DNA from: Streptococcus plurextorum DSM 22810
GTDB taxonomy: Bacteria > Bacillota > Bacilli > Lactobacillales > Streptococcaceae
DNA: 64,000 nt
Assembly (NCBI RefSeq): GCF_000423745.1
Contig: NZ_AUIO01000002.1
Location: 124,001-188,000 of the forward strand
Direction of reading: 5' to 3'
In this document: positions 1 to 11,640 of the stretch, in pieces
How the letters are laid out: every line of letters begins with the position of its first letter
How positions within the stretch are numbered: position 1 is the stretch's first letter
Made by a program: the position numbers and the translations under genes
The notes under the pieces: model-generated
Told to the model about the DNA's origin: nothing
What the model saw: the letters and a program-made list of their open reading frames with translations, nothing else
Databases searched by the model: none

Positions 1-594
1 TCCAGTAAAGAGCTCTACAAAGAAACTCATGGTGAAGCCACCATGTTTTGGCACCAAGGTTCCAGACACAACAACCTGACTACCAGTCATCAAAACTGTT
101 GTTGCAATACCATCGACAATATTGAAAATTGGACGTTGTTTTGGATCATTAGTCAAAGCCACCTGACCAGCTTTTGTGATGGTCTGTTGAAGCGAGTAAC
201 CAACCTTATGAACAATCAAAACCAGAATAAATAGTGGCAAGCGCATGCTCTCACTCACACCACTCAAGCCCAACATCATGAAGAGGGAGGTCGCCGTAAT
301 CAGATTTCCCAAGACCAAAATCGGACGGTATTTACCAAATTTGGTATCTGTCTTATCGATTAAAACCCCAATAGATGGGTCAATGAAACCATCAAAGATA
401 CGAATATAACCCATGAGTTGACTGACAAAGAGCGCTGCCAGTCCCAATACTCCAGTAGACAAATAGGTCACAAATGTAAATGCAACCAAATAGATATTGG
501 TAGATGAGTTGTTTAAGGCAAATAAGATAATCTGCCATAACTTCGCACGGTTGTAGGTCACATCCTCTGTGCGTTTATCCAGTGTTTTTTCCAT
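1..594 (-). CDS. GPH-family sugar:cation symporter, 3' part cut by the window edge
   Basis: The first 198 residues of a multi-pass sodium/proton:sugar symporter of the glycoside-pentoside-hexuronide (GPH, MelB/YicJ-like) family are visible; the C-terminal half lies left of the window. The start ATG at 594 is preceded by GGAGG. After a short hydrophilic N-terminus come strongly hydrophobic segments and the family-typical stretch FDGFIDPSIGVLIDKT, with the charged loop between the first helices. It would import a glycoside or short oligosaccharide across the cytoplasmic membrane. It has its own promoter upstream, so it is probably a separate unit from the glycosidase genes that follow, but of the same regulon. 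The substrate cannot be told from sequence. Confidence 0.85.
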   Translation of the reverse strand, partial: MEKTLDKRTEDVTYNRAKLWQIILFALNNSSTNIYLVAFTFVTYLSTGVLGLAALFVSQLMGYIRIFDGFIDPSIGVLIDKTDTKFGKYRPILVLGNLITATSLFMMLGLSGVSESMRLPLFILVLIVHKVGYSLQQTITKAGQVALTNDPKQRPIFNIVDGIATTVLMTGSQVVVSGTLVPKHGGFTMSFFVELFTG

Positions 595-626
595 GATAGG
601 AACCTCCATGAATATGATTTTATTAT

Positions 627-678
627 TGTAAGCGCTTCACTACAAAGAAATAATATCATACATCAGATGTATTGTCAA
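627..678 (-). promoter_or_regulatory. Promoter with palindromic operator and cre-like half site for the GPH symporter
   Basis: Reading the minus strand, TTGACA (678-673), a 17-bp spacer and TATTAT (655-650) form a near-consensus sigma-A promoter. The spacer holds a perfect 15-bp palindrome, ATACATCTGATGTAT (672-658), well placed for a repressor. Just after the expected start lies AGCGCTTACAA (about 638-628), which matches the downstream part of the CcpA cre consensus, although the upstream half is poor. Confidence 0.7.
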
Positions 679-761
679 TGATTTTTTCTTTTTTTGCGGA
701 TTGTTTCCTTTTTCATCTCGAAATCATCTGACTTTTTTTGTCGAAACAGCTCTCCTAAACG

Positions 762-790
762 TCAAAAAAAGGCTCCTCTATCAAGGAGCC
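762..790 (-). terminator. Rho-independent terminator after the GH1 gene
   Basis: On the minus strand a 7-bp stem GGCTCCT/AGGAGCC is followed by seven T residues. It lies 24 bp past the stop codon of the GH1 gene and closes the operon that starts at the GH43 gene. Confidence 0.85.
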
Positions 791-813
791 TCTTATCGCC
801 AATGAAGGGGATG

Positions 814-3175
<2,362 letters not shown>

Positions 3176-3192
3176 CATTTTCTCCAATACTA

Positions 3193-3228
3193 GAAAGTTC
3201 TCTCCAAGCTTTTGCCAAAGAGAACTTT
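3193..3228. other. Intercistronic stem-loop
   Basis: A perfect 10-bp inverted repeat, AAAGTTCTCT and AGAGAACTTT, sits between the symporter gene and the ROK kinase gene. On the coding strand it lacks a following T run, so it is more likely an mRNA processing or stabilising hairpin than a full terminator. Confidence 0.5.
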
Positions 3229-3245
3229 TTAGTATTCTAATGCTA

Positions 3246-4644
3246 TTATTTTTGATGTTTTCGCATCTCTAACTCATTAATAATCGTATCATATTCTTTA
3301 TCAAGTTTATAGCCCCAAGCTAAAATAAGAGCAGAGATAATCGCCATAACAAGCGGTAGGTAAGAATAGACGATATTAACAGCTGTAATGGCACTAGCTG
3401 TTTGACTAGCTGCCTCTGCATTGTAGCCACCTGCCGCGATAATCCAACCAAGGACTGCTCCACCGATACCAGAACCAACTTTAGAACCAAATGATGACGC
3501 TGCATTGGCAAGACCTGCTGATCGAATACCTGTTTTCCATTCACCATATTCAATTGTATCAGACAGCATCCCCCACATACAAGAAGCTGCAAAACCATTT
3601 CCAATCCCTTTAATGATATTAGCCATCATAATTAAGGTAAAGTTTGTCCCTACCAAAGCGGCGATGGCATAGCCAATCGCTGCTAAGCCCATAGAAATTA
3701 ACATGCCGTTTTTCTTACCAATGCGTTTGATAAATAACGGTGCTGCCACAAACATGGTAATGATTTGAGCGATTGAAGTAGCGTTACCTAGAGGTGTCAC
3801 ATAATTGGTATCATTCAAAACCGCCTTGGCAAAATAGACTGCTCCACCACCATTAACCGTCAGTGAAAAGTAAAGAATGAAGATAACGCCAGCAACCATG
3901 AGCCAATATTTATTTTTAAATAGCGCTGCCAACTCTTCTCTGACATTTGTTTTCTCTGCTTCTGCTTTTTCCTCCTCAACAACACGCTCATGTGTAAAGA
4001 AGAATGAGAAGGCAAATATAGCGACCGTCATCAAACCAAAGACTGCAAACGTATAAGTCCAAGCACGCGCATCACCACCAAAAAAGTTAACAACTTTTTA
4101 ATGTAAATGTGTTGATAAAGAGAGTTCCTGCTGTCGCCAGTAGCATACGAAAAGTTCCTAAAAGGGTCCGTTCATACTGGTTTTGTGTCATCATAGCATT
4201 CATTGCAGCGTAAGGCACATTGATTGCCGTAAAGATAATGGTTGACACTAAGTTATAACTCAAGAAGATGTAAATCAATTTAAAGGTTTCACTAGCATCA
4301 ACGGGCACTGAAAACAGGATAACAGCACTCAAAGCATATGGAACAGCCATTCTTGCCAACCAAATCCTTGCCTTACCATAATTGGATTTGGTACGGTCTA
4401 CAATCGCTCCCATGATAATATCAGAAATCCCATCAAAAATGCGAGATACCAACAAAATCATACCTACTGAAGCAGCATTAACACCAATAACATCTGTGTA
4501 ATAGAAAACTAAGAAGACCGAGATCGCAGAGTAAACAATATTCCCTGCAAAATCTCCTGTCCCATAAGCAAAGCGCTCTAAAAAGCTCAGTTTGCTTTGC
4601 GGATCTGTATTGTATGAAATACCAAATTCTTTTTTAATAGCCAT
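3246..4644 (-). pseudogene. GPH-family symporter, split by a single-base frameshift
   Basis: Two adjacent frames, 4644-4087 (185 aa, N-terminal half) and a second one ending at 3246, together give a complete GPH symporter of about 465 residues. The first starts MAIKKEFGISYNTDPQSKLS and carries the family FDGISDIIMGAIVDRTKS segment; the second carries the later helices and ends in a charged tail. The frames meet at a run of five A on the coding strand (plus-strand T, 4095-4099). Removing one A restores an uninterrupted reading frame through FTLKVVNFFGGDARAW. The gene lies between the GH42 and ROK genes in the same operon, so it is the likely importer for the substrates of GH42/GH43. It could be a true inactivation or a homopolymer sequencing error. 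Confidence 0.85.
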
Positions 4645-4645
4645 A

Positions 4646-6658
4646 TTAGACTCCTTCTTCTAAAATGATAAGGTCCCATGGATCAAGGGATAAGGACTGA
4701 CCAGCCAAAACAGGAACATTGTCTCTAAGGCTCACAGCATTTTTTCTTGCCACAAGACGCTGCTCTTGATTGGAATAATTTAAGAGGTAAGTGACTTGCT
4801 TGTGATGATCATTTCGACCTGTTTTCACCACAATTGGGAAACGCTCTTTCGGTAGATGATAAGCAAATTGCTCTGTAAAAATTTTAGCAATAATATCAAT
4901 AAATGATGACTCTTCTATGAAACATCCTATATAAACGGCCTTACCTTTGCCATAATGATTGGCTGTTATCGCAACATTATCATACCACTGACAGTTCTCG
5001 TAGGTTGCTAAAACGTCAGCCGTTAGCGGTTGTAAAAATTCTAGAAATCCTTGAACCTTAGCACCCTTACCAAACTGCTCACTGGATAAGGTTTGCCCTG
5101 TAGGGGAGGCAAATTGATTATAGGTCATCCCAAGAGCCTCTTGTAGGTATTTGGGTGTCCCTTCATGTGAAATTTTAAGATTCTCATTAGCAACGCCAGA
5201 CTTAAAGCTCATCAAAAGCTTACCACCACCTTTGACAAAGGCAACCAATTCCTGATAAACATGGTCTGGTGCTGCATACAAGGCCGGTACGACTAAAATC
5301 TCATAGTCAGACCATCCTTTTGAATCAACAGAGACAATATCACACTCGATGTTGAGCTTGTATAGGGCGGTATAATAGGCACGAACAACCTCATTATAAC
5401 CAAGAGTGGCTGTAAAAGTTGACTGAATATCTATTGGAAAATGTTTCAGTGCTGTCAGTGATTCATTGCTAACCAGCAGTGCCACACGATTATCTTTTTT
5501 TAAATTAACCAATTTGGGTGACAAGCGCTTTAATTCATTACCAACAGTAACCGCTTCCTGATAAGTTTTATTTTCAGCAAAATCATGAGATAACAATCCC
5601 CGCCAATAGCTTTCCGCAGAATTATGGATCGAATGCCAATGCCAATACATCACCCCATTAGCTCCACTAGCTAAATGACTATAGGCTTGTAAAATGAGTT
5701 GATTTTTATATGGCAGCATATTAGAAAAGCCTTGAGCCTGCGTCTCTACAACTAAATAATTATCTTTTTTCAAGTTGCGCGTACTGTCACCACAAAAAGC
5801 AATTTCTAATCCTGTTAACTGATCTTGACTGGGATGGTAAATATCACACCCTGCTAAAGTAATAGCGTTTGATGCCTTTGTATGATTAACATCTGGTTGG
5901 ACCCCATAAGAATATCCTCGCCAGTCAAAATCAAAGTTTTGGGTGATGAACTGATCGTCTCGCTTGTATTCTGCAACAATATCAGCCTGCCACTGTAGAA
6001 AATCATCTACTAGTAGCCGTTGGTATTTTTCAAATTCTGCAGCCAAGCTCCCGTTGATAGTGCCATTAACATTAGGAAAATTTTCCCATGAGTCAATGCG
6101 ATTGCTCCAATAATCCAATCCAAAAGCCGCATTCATCGCCTCTAAACTACCAGCAAATTTCTCTTTCAAGTAGTCGATAAAAGCTCGCTGAACATTGCGA
6201 CTTGAGGTGCCGTAGGCTTTCGTCTCATTATCAATTTGAAAACCAATAACATTCTCATAATGTGCAGAAACTTTCATCAGTTCTCTGATAATGCGCTCAG
6301 CATAATAGAGGTAGGTTTTGTTGGTGATGTCCATTGATTGACGCATCCCATATAAGGCGCGGCCGCTCCCTTTTCGTTCAACCATAACAGTTGGATCCTG
6401 TTCGACCAACCAGGTTGGAACCGCGTAAGTCGGCGTCCCTACAATAACCTTAATATCCGCATCGGCCATGGCTTCAATCACTCGAGTCACACTTGAAAAA
6501 TCAAAATTTCCCGGGCTTTTTTCATAAGTAGACCAAGTCGATTCCGCGATACGAACAACATTAATACCTGCCTTTTTCATTAAGGCAATATCTTCTTTCA
6601 ACCGATCATAGGGCATATACTCATCGTAGTAAGCCACTCCGTATAAAATGTCCTTCAT
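4646..6658 (-). CDS. GH42 beta-galactosidase / alpha-L-arabinopyranosidase-like glycosidase
   Basis: A 670-residue family 42 glycosidase with no signal peptide, so a cytoplasmic enzyme. It opens with the GH42 signature GVAYYDEYMPYDRLKEDIAL. The acid/base glutamate is in FQIDNETKAYG (about residue 143) and the nucleophile in LVVETQAQG (about residue 305). Behind the TIM barrel come a trimerisation domain (about 390-600) and a small C-terminal beta domain. The start at 6658 has AGGAG five bases upstream; the open frame extends ten codons further into the upstream gene without a ribosome site. GH42 enzymes act on galactosides, and some on arabinopyranosides; the arabinose setting makes the second activity worth testing. 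It follows the GH43 gene by 8 bp. Confidence 0.88.
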   Translation of the reverse strand: MKDILYGVAYYDEYMPYDRLKEDIALMKKAGINVVRIAESTWSTYEKSPGNFDFSSVTRVIEAMADADIKVIVGTPTYAVPTWLVEQDPTVMVERKGSGRALYGMRQSMDITNKTYLYYAERIIRELMKVSAHYENVIGFQIDNETKAYGTSSRNVQRAFIDYLKEKFAGSLEAMNAAFGLDYWSNRIDSWENFPNVNGTINGSLAAEFEKYQRLLVDDFLQWQADIVAEYKRDDQFITQNFDFDWRGYSYGVQPDVNHTKASNAITLAGCDIYHPSQDQLTGLEIAFCGDSTRNLKKDNYLVVETQAQGFSNMLPYKNQLILQAYSHLASGANGVMYWHWHSIHNSAESYWRGLLSHDFAENKTYQEAVTVGNELKRLSPKLVNLKKDNRVALLVSNESLTALKHFPIDIQSTFTATLGYNEVVRAYYTALYKLNIECDIVSVDSKGWSDYEILVVPALYAAPDHVYQELVAFVKGGGKLLMSFKSGVANENLKISHEGTPKYLQEALGMTYNQFASPTGQTLSSEQFGKGAKVQGFLEFLQPLTADVLATYENCQWYDNVAITANHYGKGKAVYIGCFIEESSFIDIIAKIFTEQFAYHLPKERFPIVVKTGRNDHHKQVTYLLNYSNQEQRLVARKNAVSLRDNVPVLAGQSLSLDPWDLIILEEGV

Positions 6659-6666
6659 CCTGTCTC

Positions 6667-8124
6667 CTAATCTAGCCTGAAGCACTTAAAGTTTAAACTG
6701 CCTTGTCCTTTAAAGGTCACATAAAGAGCCTGTTTTCCAGTCACATTGCTTGTGACGTTTGCTTTTGAAGTTACCCAATCTTGACTTTCTGAGACATCGA
6801 CGCTTGCAATAGCCTCACCACCTTTTTCTAATGAAAATACCAGCTGTCCTTGACCTGTTCCTGATGTTTCAACGGTCACTTCTCCTAATTGAGAGAATTC
6901 AAAATATTTATAGCCAGCAAGCGCCCCATCACGCATATTACAGATGTATTGACTATCTTCTAGAGAGCCATCAGCTAATTCTTGAGTAATATAAGGGTGT
7001 TCCTTTTTCAATTCAACAGTAGCAACCTCAACACTCTTGATTGCACCATTTGGTCCCATTAAGTGACAGGCAATCGCCGCAGGATAGGTTCCTTTCCCTT
7101 TTAGCGGACCTCCATTTAACCCACAACTTGTTAATTCGGCTTGATTAAAATGCCCCTGTTCTGTCATTTGTAGCTCTTCTGCCACACCTTGGCGTGAAAA
7201 CTCTGTCTGATTGGTCTGACGATGCCCAAAGATATAATATTTTCCGTTAATAGAAGCAATCGACCCATGATTATTTCCCCAATAATTCTGGGGCACCTTG
7301 TAGCCATTAACACCAAGGTCTGCATTAGAATGCAAAACACCTCCAAAGACAAAACCTTCTGTTGGCGAATCACTGATAGCATAGGCCAACTCATGACTCA
7401 AAAAGGTAGAATAAATAAAATAATATTTGCCATTCAATTTACGCATGGAGCTAGCTTCAAAAAATTCATGCCCCTCAAAGGAAGTTCCCTTACCATCCCA
7501 AACATTTGGAATCACTTGTTTAGGAGCAGATTTTAAGGTAATCATATCAGCTTCCAGCTCCACCACATGATTCCCAATCTTTGTTAGAGATATGCCCATG
7601 ATTTCCTTCACTTTAGCAACAATTTCTGGGGCTGGTGCAAATCCAGTGTAAAGATAGATACGCTTATCATCATCCACTAAAACACCAGGATCAAACTGAA
7701 AAGGGTCATTTTCTAGGTCATCACCGTAAATCCTACCATCTGCATGCCTAACATAGTCCAAAAAAGCAAATGGACCAGTAGGAGTGTCTGCCACTGCTAC
7801 AGAGATTCTGCTATAAAAATCCATTCCATAGTAAAGATAATAACGACCGTCTAATCCTTGAACAAGATCTGGGGCATACATATTATACGCGCCATCTGGA
7901 TTAAAAGGATCCTGTGTCTTTTGATAAATGACACCTTCATAGCGCCAGTCAGACAAATCATCGACTGGAGCCGAATAGCAAACATAATCGTTTTGACAAT
8001 ACATATCACCATTAAACCGATCATGGCTTCCGTAAATATAAAGGCGATTGCCAAAAACTCGAGGTTCCCCATCTGGTATATACTCATAGCTAGGCAAGTA
8101 AGGATTAAATACCTGTTTTTTCAT
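6667..8124 (-). CDS. GH43 glycosidase, probable alpha-L-arabinofuranosidase or beta-xylosidase
   Basis: A 485-residue five-bladed beta-propeller glycosidase of family 43 without a secretion signal. Likely catalytic residues are the base Asp in IPDGEP (about residue 17), the pKa-modulating Asp in FDPGVLVDDDK (about 145) and the acid Glu in FEGHEFFEASS (about 220). The last 130 residues (after about 355) look like a carbohydrate-binding beta-sandwich (CBM6-like). Intracellular GH43 enzymes remove arabinose or xylose from short oligosaccharides. It is the first gene of the operon running down to bglA, with AGGAG before the ATG and a cre site immediately upstream. The neighbouring ara genes make arabinose the likely product, which is inference. 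Confidence 0.85.
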   Translation of the reverse strand: MKKQVFNPYLPSYEYIPDGEPRVFGNRLYIYGSHDRFNGDMYCQNDYVCYSAPVDDLSDWRYEGVIYQKTQDPFNPDGAYNMYAPDLVQGLDGRYYLYYGMDFYSRISVAVADTPTGPFAFLDYVRHADGRIYGDDLENDPFQFDPGVLVDDDKRIYLYTGFAPAPEIVAKVKEIMGISLTKIGNHVVELEADMITLKSAPKQVIPNVWDGKGTSFEGHEFFEASSMRKLNGKYYFIYSTFLSHELAYAISDSPTEGFVFGGVLHSNADLGVNGYKVPQNYWGNNHGSIASINGKYYIFGHRQTNQTEFSRQGVAEELQMTEQGHFNQAELTSCGLNGGPLKGKGTYPAAIACHLMGPNGAIKSVEVATVELKKEHPYITQELADGSLEDSQYICNMRDGALAGYKYFEFSQLGEVTVETSGTGQGQLVFSLEKGGEAIASVDVSESQDWVTSKANVTSNVTGKQALYVTFKGQGSLNFKCFRLD

Positions 8125-8136
8125 GAAAGACTCCTT

Positions 8137-8152
8137 TTGTAAGCGTTTTTAT
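8137..8152 (-). promoter_or_regulatory. cre site for the GH43 operon
   Basis: On the minus strand ATAAAAACGCTTACAA matches the 16-base CcpA consensus WTGNNARCGNWWWCAW at all but one position. It abuts the ribosome binding site of the GH43 gene, a position where CcpA would block initiation or elongation. Confidence 0.7.
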
Positions 8153-8249
8153 AATGTTATTGTAATGACTTTTATTTATAAAATATATAAAAATATACTC
8201 TTTTTTGGTAAAATCAAATCATAATATAAAAATATCAAGAGGTTTTTTG

Positions 8250-9440
8250 ATGAAGCAAGACACCTATCTTTTAAAATATCTGGCTAATAAATTGAAAACA
8301 ACTATCAGTGTTTATCAAGCAGGACAACGGCAATTTTCCATTTGCACCAACAAAGACCTTTACGATAGCTATTCTCCTTTGGAAGAAAACATTTCAAATT
8401 TACTCCTATCTGTCTCTCGACTCTCTGAACCTCGATTAATTAGTTTAAACACAACCTATTGCTTTGTAGTCATTAGTCACAAAGACTATGCTATTATCAT
8501 TGGTCCATTGAAAACAGTTGACATTCAATCACTCAAGTATCAATTTACCATAACAAATATAGCCTTCTTAGACGACTCTCTTGTCCCTGTATTTTCTATC
8601 AGTGATATTGTTGAATACGCTATCTTACTCAACAATACCATTAACATTTTTGAAATGACCGAAGCGGATGTATTTGAAACCAACATCAATTTCTTGAAAC
8701 AGTCCATAAAAACGGATCTCACCAATAGGCTGTATCACAGGCTTGAAAACGGAGAATATCATAACTCCTATTCTCAGGAGAGACGGGAGCAACACGCGAT
8801 AGAAACGGGGAATCTGATTAAATTAAGAGAAAGTTGGCAAGAAGTTTATACGGGAAAGATTGGGATATTATCCGATGACGAATTGCGACATTATCGCAAT
8901 CTCGGTATTGTCATCATCACGCTTGCCTCCAGATCTGCAATGAGAGGAGGGGCACAGCCCGAAATTTGCTATTCTATGAGCGACAACTATATCCAGAAAA
9001 TCGAAAAAATGGATAATATCAATATGATTTTTTCCTTAATCCATCAAGCTGAGATTGAATACACCCTTCTTGTCAAGCAAACTCAAACAATCATCAAAGG
9101 CACAAAAAATGAATCCCTCCACCCTTTTGTTATCAAAAGCAAAGAATACATTGTAGAACATTTACATAAACCGATAACACTCTCTGAACTTGCTAATGCC
9201 ATCCCTTGCTCAGCCAGCTACCTTGTTAAGCTCTTTAAAACAAATCTTAACCTTTCTATTCAAGAACACATTACAAAAGAGCGCTGCCGATATGCCGAAG
9301 ACCTACTGGCTTACAGTAATAAGAGTATCAGTGACATTGCCACAACACTGGGCTATACCTCACAGAGTTACTTTAGTAAAGTTTTCAAAAAAGAGACAGG
9401 TTACAGCCCACTCAACTATCGGGCTAAATTTAGAATATAA
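8250..9440 (+). CDS. AraC-family transcription regulator
   Basis: A 396-residue regulator. The C-terminal 100 residues form a double helix-turn-helix of the AraC/XylS type: KPITLSELANAIPCSASYL, then SISDIATTLGYTSQSYFSKV and the closing FKKETGYSPLNYR. The long N-terminal part has no obvious cupin sugar-binding motif and is of a type seen in low-GC Gram-positive regulators. The start at 8250 follows AAGAGG by seven bases; an upstream in-frame ATG at 8205 lacks a ribosome site. It is divergent from the GH43 operon and convergent with araA, so it most likely activates the GH43-GH42-symporter operon. The inducer is unknown. Confidence 0.85.
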   Translation: MKQDTYLLKYLANKLKTTISVYQAGQRQFSICTNKDLYDSYSPLEENISNLLLSVSRLSEPRLISLNTTYCFVVISHKDYAIIIGPLKTVDIQSLKYQFTITNIAFLDDSLVPVFSISDIVEYAILLNNTINIFEMTEADVFETNINFLKQSIKTDLTNRLYHRLENGEYHNSYSQERREQHAIETGNLIKLRESWQEVYTGKIGILSDDELRHYRNLGIVIITLASRSAMRGGAQPEICYSMSDNYIQKIEKMDNINMIFSLIHQAEIEYTLLVKQTQTIIKGTKNESLHPFVIKSKEYIVEHLHKPITLSELANAIPCSASYLVKLFKTNLNLSIQEHITKERCRYAEDLLAYSNKSISDIATTLGYTSQSYFSKVFKKETGYSPLNYRAKFRI

Positions 9441-9447
9441 ACCATAA

Positions 9448-9482
9448 AAAATGCTAGTAGATCGTCGTCTACTAGCATTTTG
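9448..9482. terminator. Bidirectional terminator between the AraC regulator and araA
   Basis: A perfect inverted repeat with 14-base arms, AAAATGCTAGTAGA and TCTACTAGCATTTT, is A-flanked on one side and T-flanked on the other. It can end both the rightward regulator gene and the leftward araBDA operon. Confidence 0.9.
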
Positions 9483-9484
9483 AC

Positions 9485-10909
9485 TTATTTAATGAGAACA
9501 TACTCAAGGCCAACTAATTTTGCCCAAGCCATCACTTGCTCTGAGGTCACATTCAATGACACTACCGTATGATGGCCTCCCCCTGCCTCAATCCAAGATT
9601 TGACACCTTCTTGAAAGTTTGGTTTAACTTCCCACAAAACACGTGCCACGGGTAGATTTGGAGCTTCTTTCGTGGGTTCAAAAGCTTGAACTTCATTGAT
9701 TAACAGTTTAAAGTGACTTCCAAAATCGGCCATTGACACAACCACCCCGTCTCCAGCTTTACCATCAAAGACTAAGCGTGCAGGATCTGATTTTCCGCCA
9801 ATACCTAGCGGAGCAACCACAATCTTAGGTTTATCAGCAGCCAGACTTGGATCAACCTCTAACATATGAGATTGCAACACAGCCTCTTTTCCAAGCGCCA
9901 GCTCATAGGTATAATCTTCCATAAAGCCTGTGTTTTGATTGCGAGCCATAATTTTCATCAATCGGTCAAGTGCAGCTGTTTTCCAGTCTCCTTCACCTGC
10001 AAATCCATACCCCTGAGCCATCAGACGTTGTACCGCTAAACCCGGTAACTGATTCATGCCATGCAAATCTTCAAAGGTATCGGTAAATGCTGAATAGCCT
10101 CCGGCATCAAGAAAACGTTTGAGGGCAATCTCATATTTAGCTTGTTCTTTGACGTGATTCTCCCATACGTTTTTATCATAGCTTCCATAATCAAAATCAT
10201 AAAGCCTCTGATACTCAGCGAAAAGCTCTTCAACATCATCATTTGTCACCTGATTGATGACATCAACCAAATCGCCAACACCATAATAATCAACTGTCCA
10301 GCCAAACTGAATTTGAGCCTCGATTTTATCCCCATCAGTCACAGCTACATGTCGCATATTATCACCAAAACGCGCTACTTTAATATGAAAACTCTCATTG
10401 TAGGCTACTGCCATGTCCATCCATTGACCAATCTGAACCTGAACCCTTTCATGTCGCCAATAGCCAACCACAACTTTATTGTTTTTCTTGAGTCGTGCAT
10501 TGATAAAACCATACTCACGATCACCATGTGCTGATTGATTAAGGTTCATAAAATCCATATCAATCGTTTCCCATGGAATAGACTCATTAAATTGCGTTGC
10601 TAAGTGCAAAAGTGGTTTCTGTAGCAGCTTTGTCCCACGAATCCACATTTTAGCAGGTGAAAAGGTATGCATCCAAGTAACAACACCCGCAACCTGATCT
10701 CTGTAATTAATTTCTTTCATCAATTTCGTGATGGTATCTGCTGAGACCGCTAATTCTTCTTGGAAAATTAAAGGATAGGGCAAGTGACCACTGGCATTCA
10801 AGTAGGCAACCATTTCACGCGCATGTTTTTTGACTTCTTCAAGAGCCTCTTCACCATAGAGGTGTTGAGAGCCAACCACAAACCAAAATTCTTTCTGTGT
10901 TTCTAACAT
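9485..10909 (-). CDS. araA: L-arabinose isomerase
   Basis: A 474-residue enzyme converting L-arabinose to L-ribulose in the cytoplasm with a Mn2+ cofactor. It has the family opening [20 protein letters not shown] and the metal and active-site regions [13 protein letters not shown] and [10 protein letters not shown] (two glutamates), and GGGHHTVVS near the C-terminus (histidine). Length is as expected (about 474). AAAGGAG precedes the ATG. It is the last gene of araB-araD-araA and is closed by a strong terminator. Confidence 0.97.
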   Translation of the reverse strand: MLETQKEFWFVVGSQHLYGEEALEEVKKHAREMVAYLNASGHLPYPLIFQEELAVSADTITKLMKEINYRDQVAGVVTWMHTFSPAKMWIRGTKLLQKPLLHLATQFNESIPWETIDMDFMNLNQSAHGDREYGFINARLKKNNKVVVGYWRHERVQVQIGQWMDMAVAYNESFHIKVARFGDNMRHVAVTDGDKIEAQIQFGWTVDYYGVGDLVDVINQVTNDDVEELFAEYQRLYDFDYGSYDKNVWENHVKEQAKYEIALKRFLDAGGYSAFTDTFEDLHGMNQLPGLAVQRLMAQGYGFAGEGDWKTAALDRLMKIMARNQNTGFMEDYTYELALGKEAVLQSHMLEVDPSLAADKPKIVVAPLGIGGKSDPARLVFDGKAGDGVVVSMADFGSHFKLLINEVQAFEPTKEAPNLPVARVLWEVKPNFQEGVKSWIEAGGGHHTVVSLNVTSEQVMAWAKLVGLEYVLIK

Positions 10910-10939
10910 TTGTAAACTCCTTTTATTCGGTAATCACCT

Positions 10940-11635
10940 TTATTTTTGACCATAATAAGCATCCTTGCCATGCTTTCTCAAATAGTGTTTATCTAAAATA
11001 TACTGAGGCAACCCTGAAGCCATTGGATTCAGGAGGCGTGTAATGGTATTCATACGACAGATTTCTTCCAGAACAACTGCATGCATGACAGCATCAGCTG
11101 CGTCTTTCCCCCAAGTAAAGGGACCATGTCCTTGTAGCAGAATTCCTGGAATCGCTGTGGGGTTTAAGTCACGTCTGCGAAATGTTTCAACAATGACATT
11201 CCCAGTCTCAAACTCGTATGCCCTCTCTACTTCTTCTGGTGTCAAGAATCGGGCACAAGGCACTGTGCCGTAGAAAGTGTCCGCATGAGTGGTCCCTAGA
11301 GCAGGCAAGTCCAACCCCGCTTGCGCCCAAGACGTTGCCCAAGGTGAATGCGTGTGAACAATCCCTCCAATCTCAGCGTAGGTCTTATATAATAGCGCAT
11401 GGGTTGGCATATCTGACGAGGGACGGAGTCCTCCCTCAATCACATTACCATCAAAGTCACAAACGACCATATCTTCTGCTCTCATATCATGGTAGTCGAC
11501 ACCTGATGGCTTGATGACAAATAGTTCCCTTTCTCGATCAACTTGACTGACATTTCCCCAAGTGTATTGGATTAAATGCCGTTTAGGTAATTCTAAATTT
11601 GCCTGAAATACCTTTTCTTTTAAGCCTTCTAACAT
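10940..11635 (-). CDS. araD: L-ribulose-5-phosphate 4-epimerase
   Basis: A 231-residue class II aldolase-like epimerase making D-xylulose-5-phosphate from L-ribulose-5-phosphate. The zinc-binding histidines are in GGIVHTHSPWATSWAQ, and the substrate-phosphate region has the conserved RPSSDMPTHALLYK. The LLQGHGPFTWG segment is also conserved. Length matches the family. It lies 5 bp after araB and 30 bp before araA, so the three are one transcript feeding the pentose phosphate or phosphoketolase route. Confidence 0.96.
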   Translation of the reverse strand: MLEGLKEKVFQANLELPKRHLIQYTWGNVSQVDRERELFVIKPSGVDYHDMRAEDMVVCDFDGNVIEGGLRPSSDMPTHALLYKTYAEIGGIVHTHSPWATSWAQAGLDLPALGTTHADTFYGTVPCARFLTPEEVERAYEFETGNVIVETFRRRDLNPTAIPGILLQGHGPFTWGKDAADAVMHAVVLEEICRMNTITRLLNPMASGLPQYILDKHYLRKHGKDAYYGQK

Positions 11636-11640
11636 TTTTC

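Noticed and set aside
4081-4105. Programmed ribosomal frameshift in the GPH symporter
   Set aside because: The TTAAAAAG site has no downstream stop-proximal signal or structure that I can see, and GPH symporters are not known to need one. Error or mutation is simpler.
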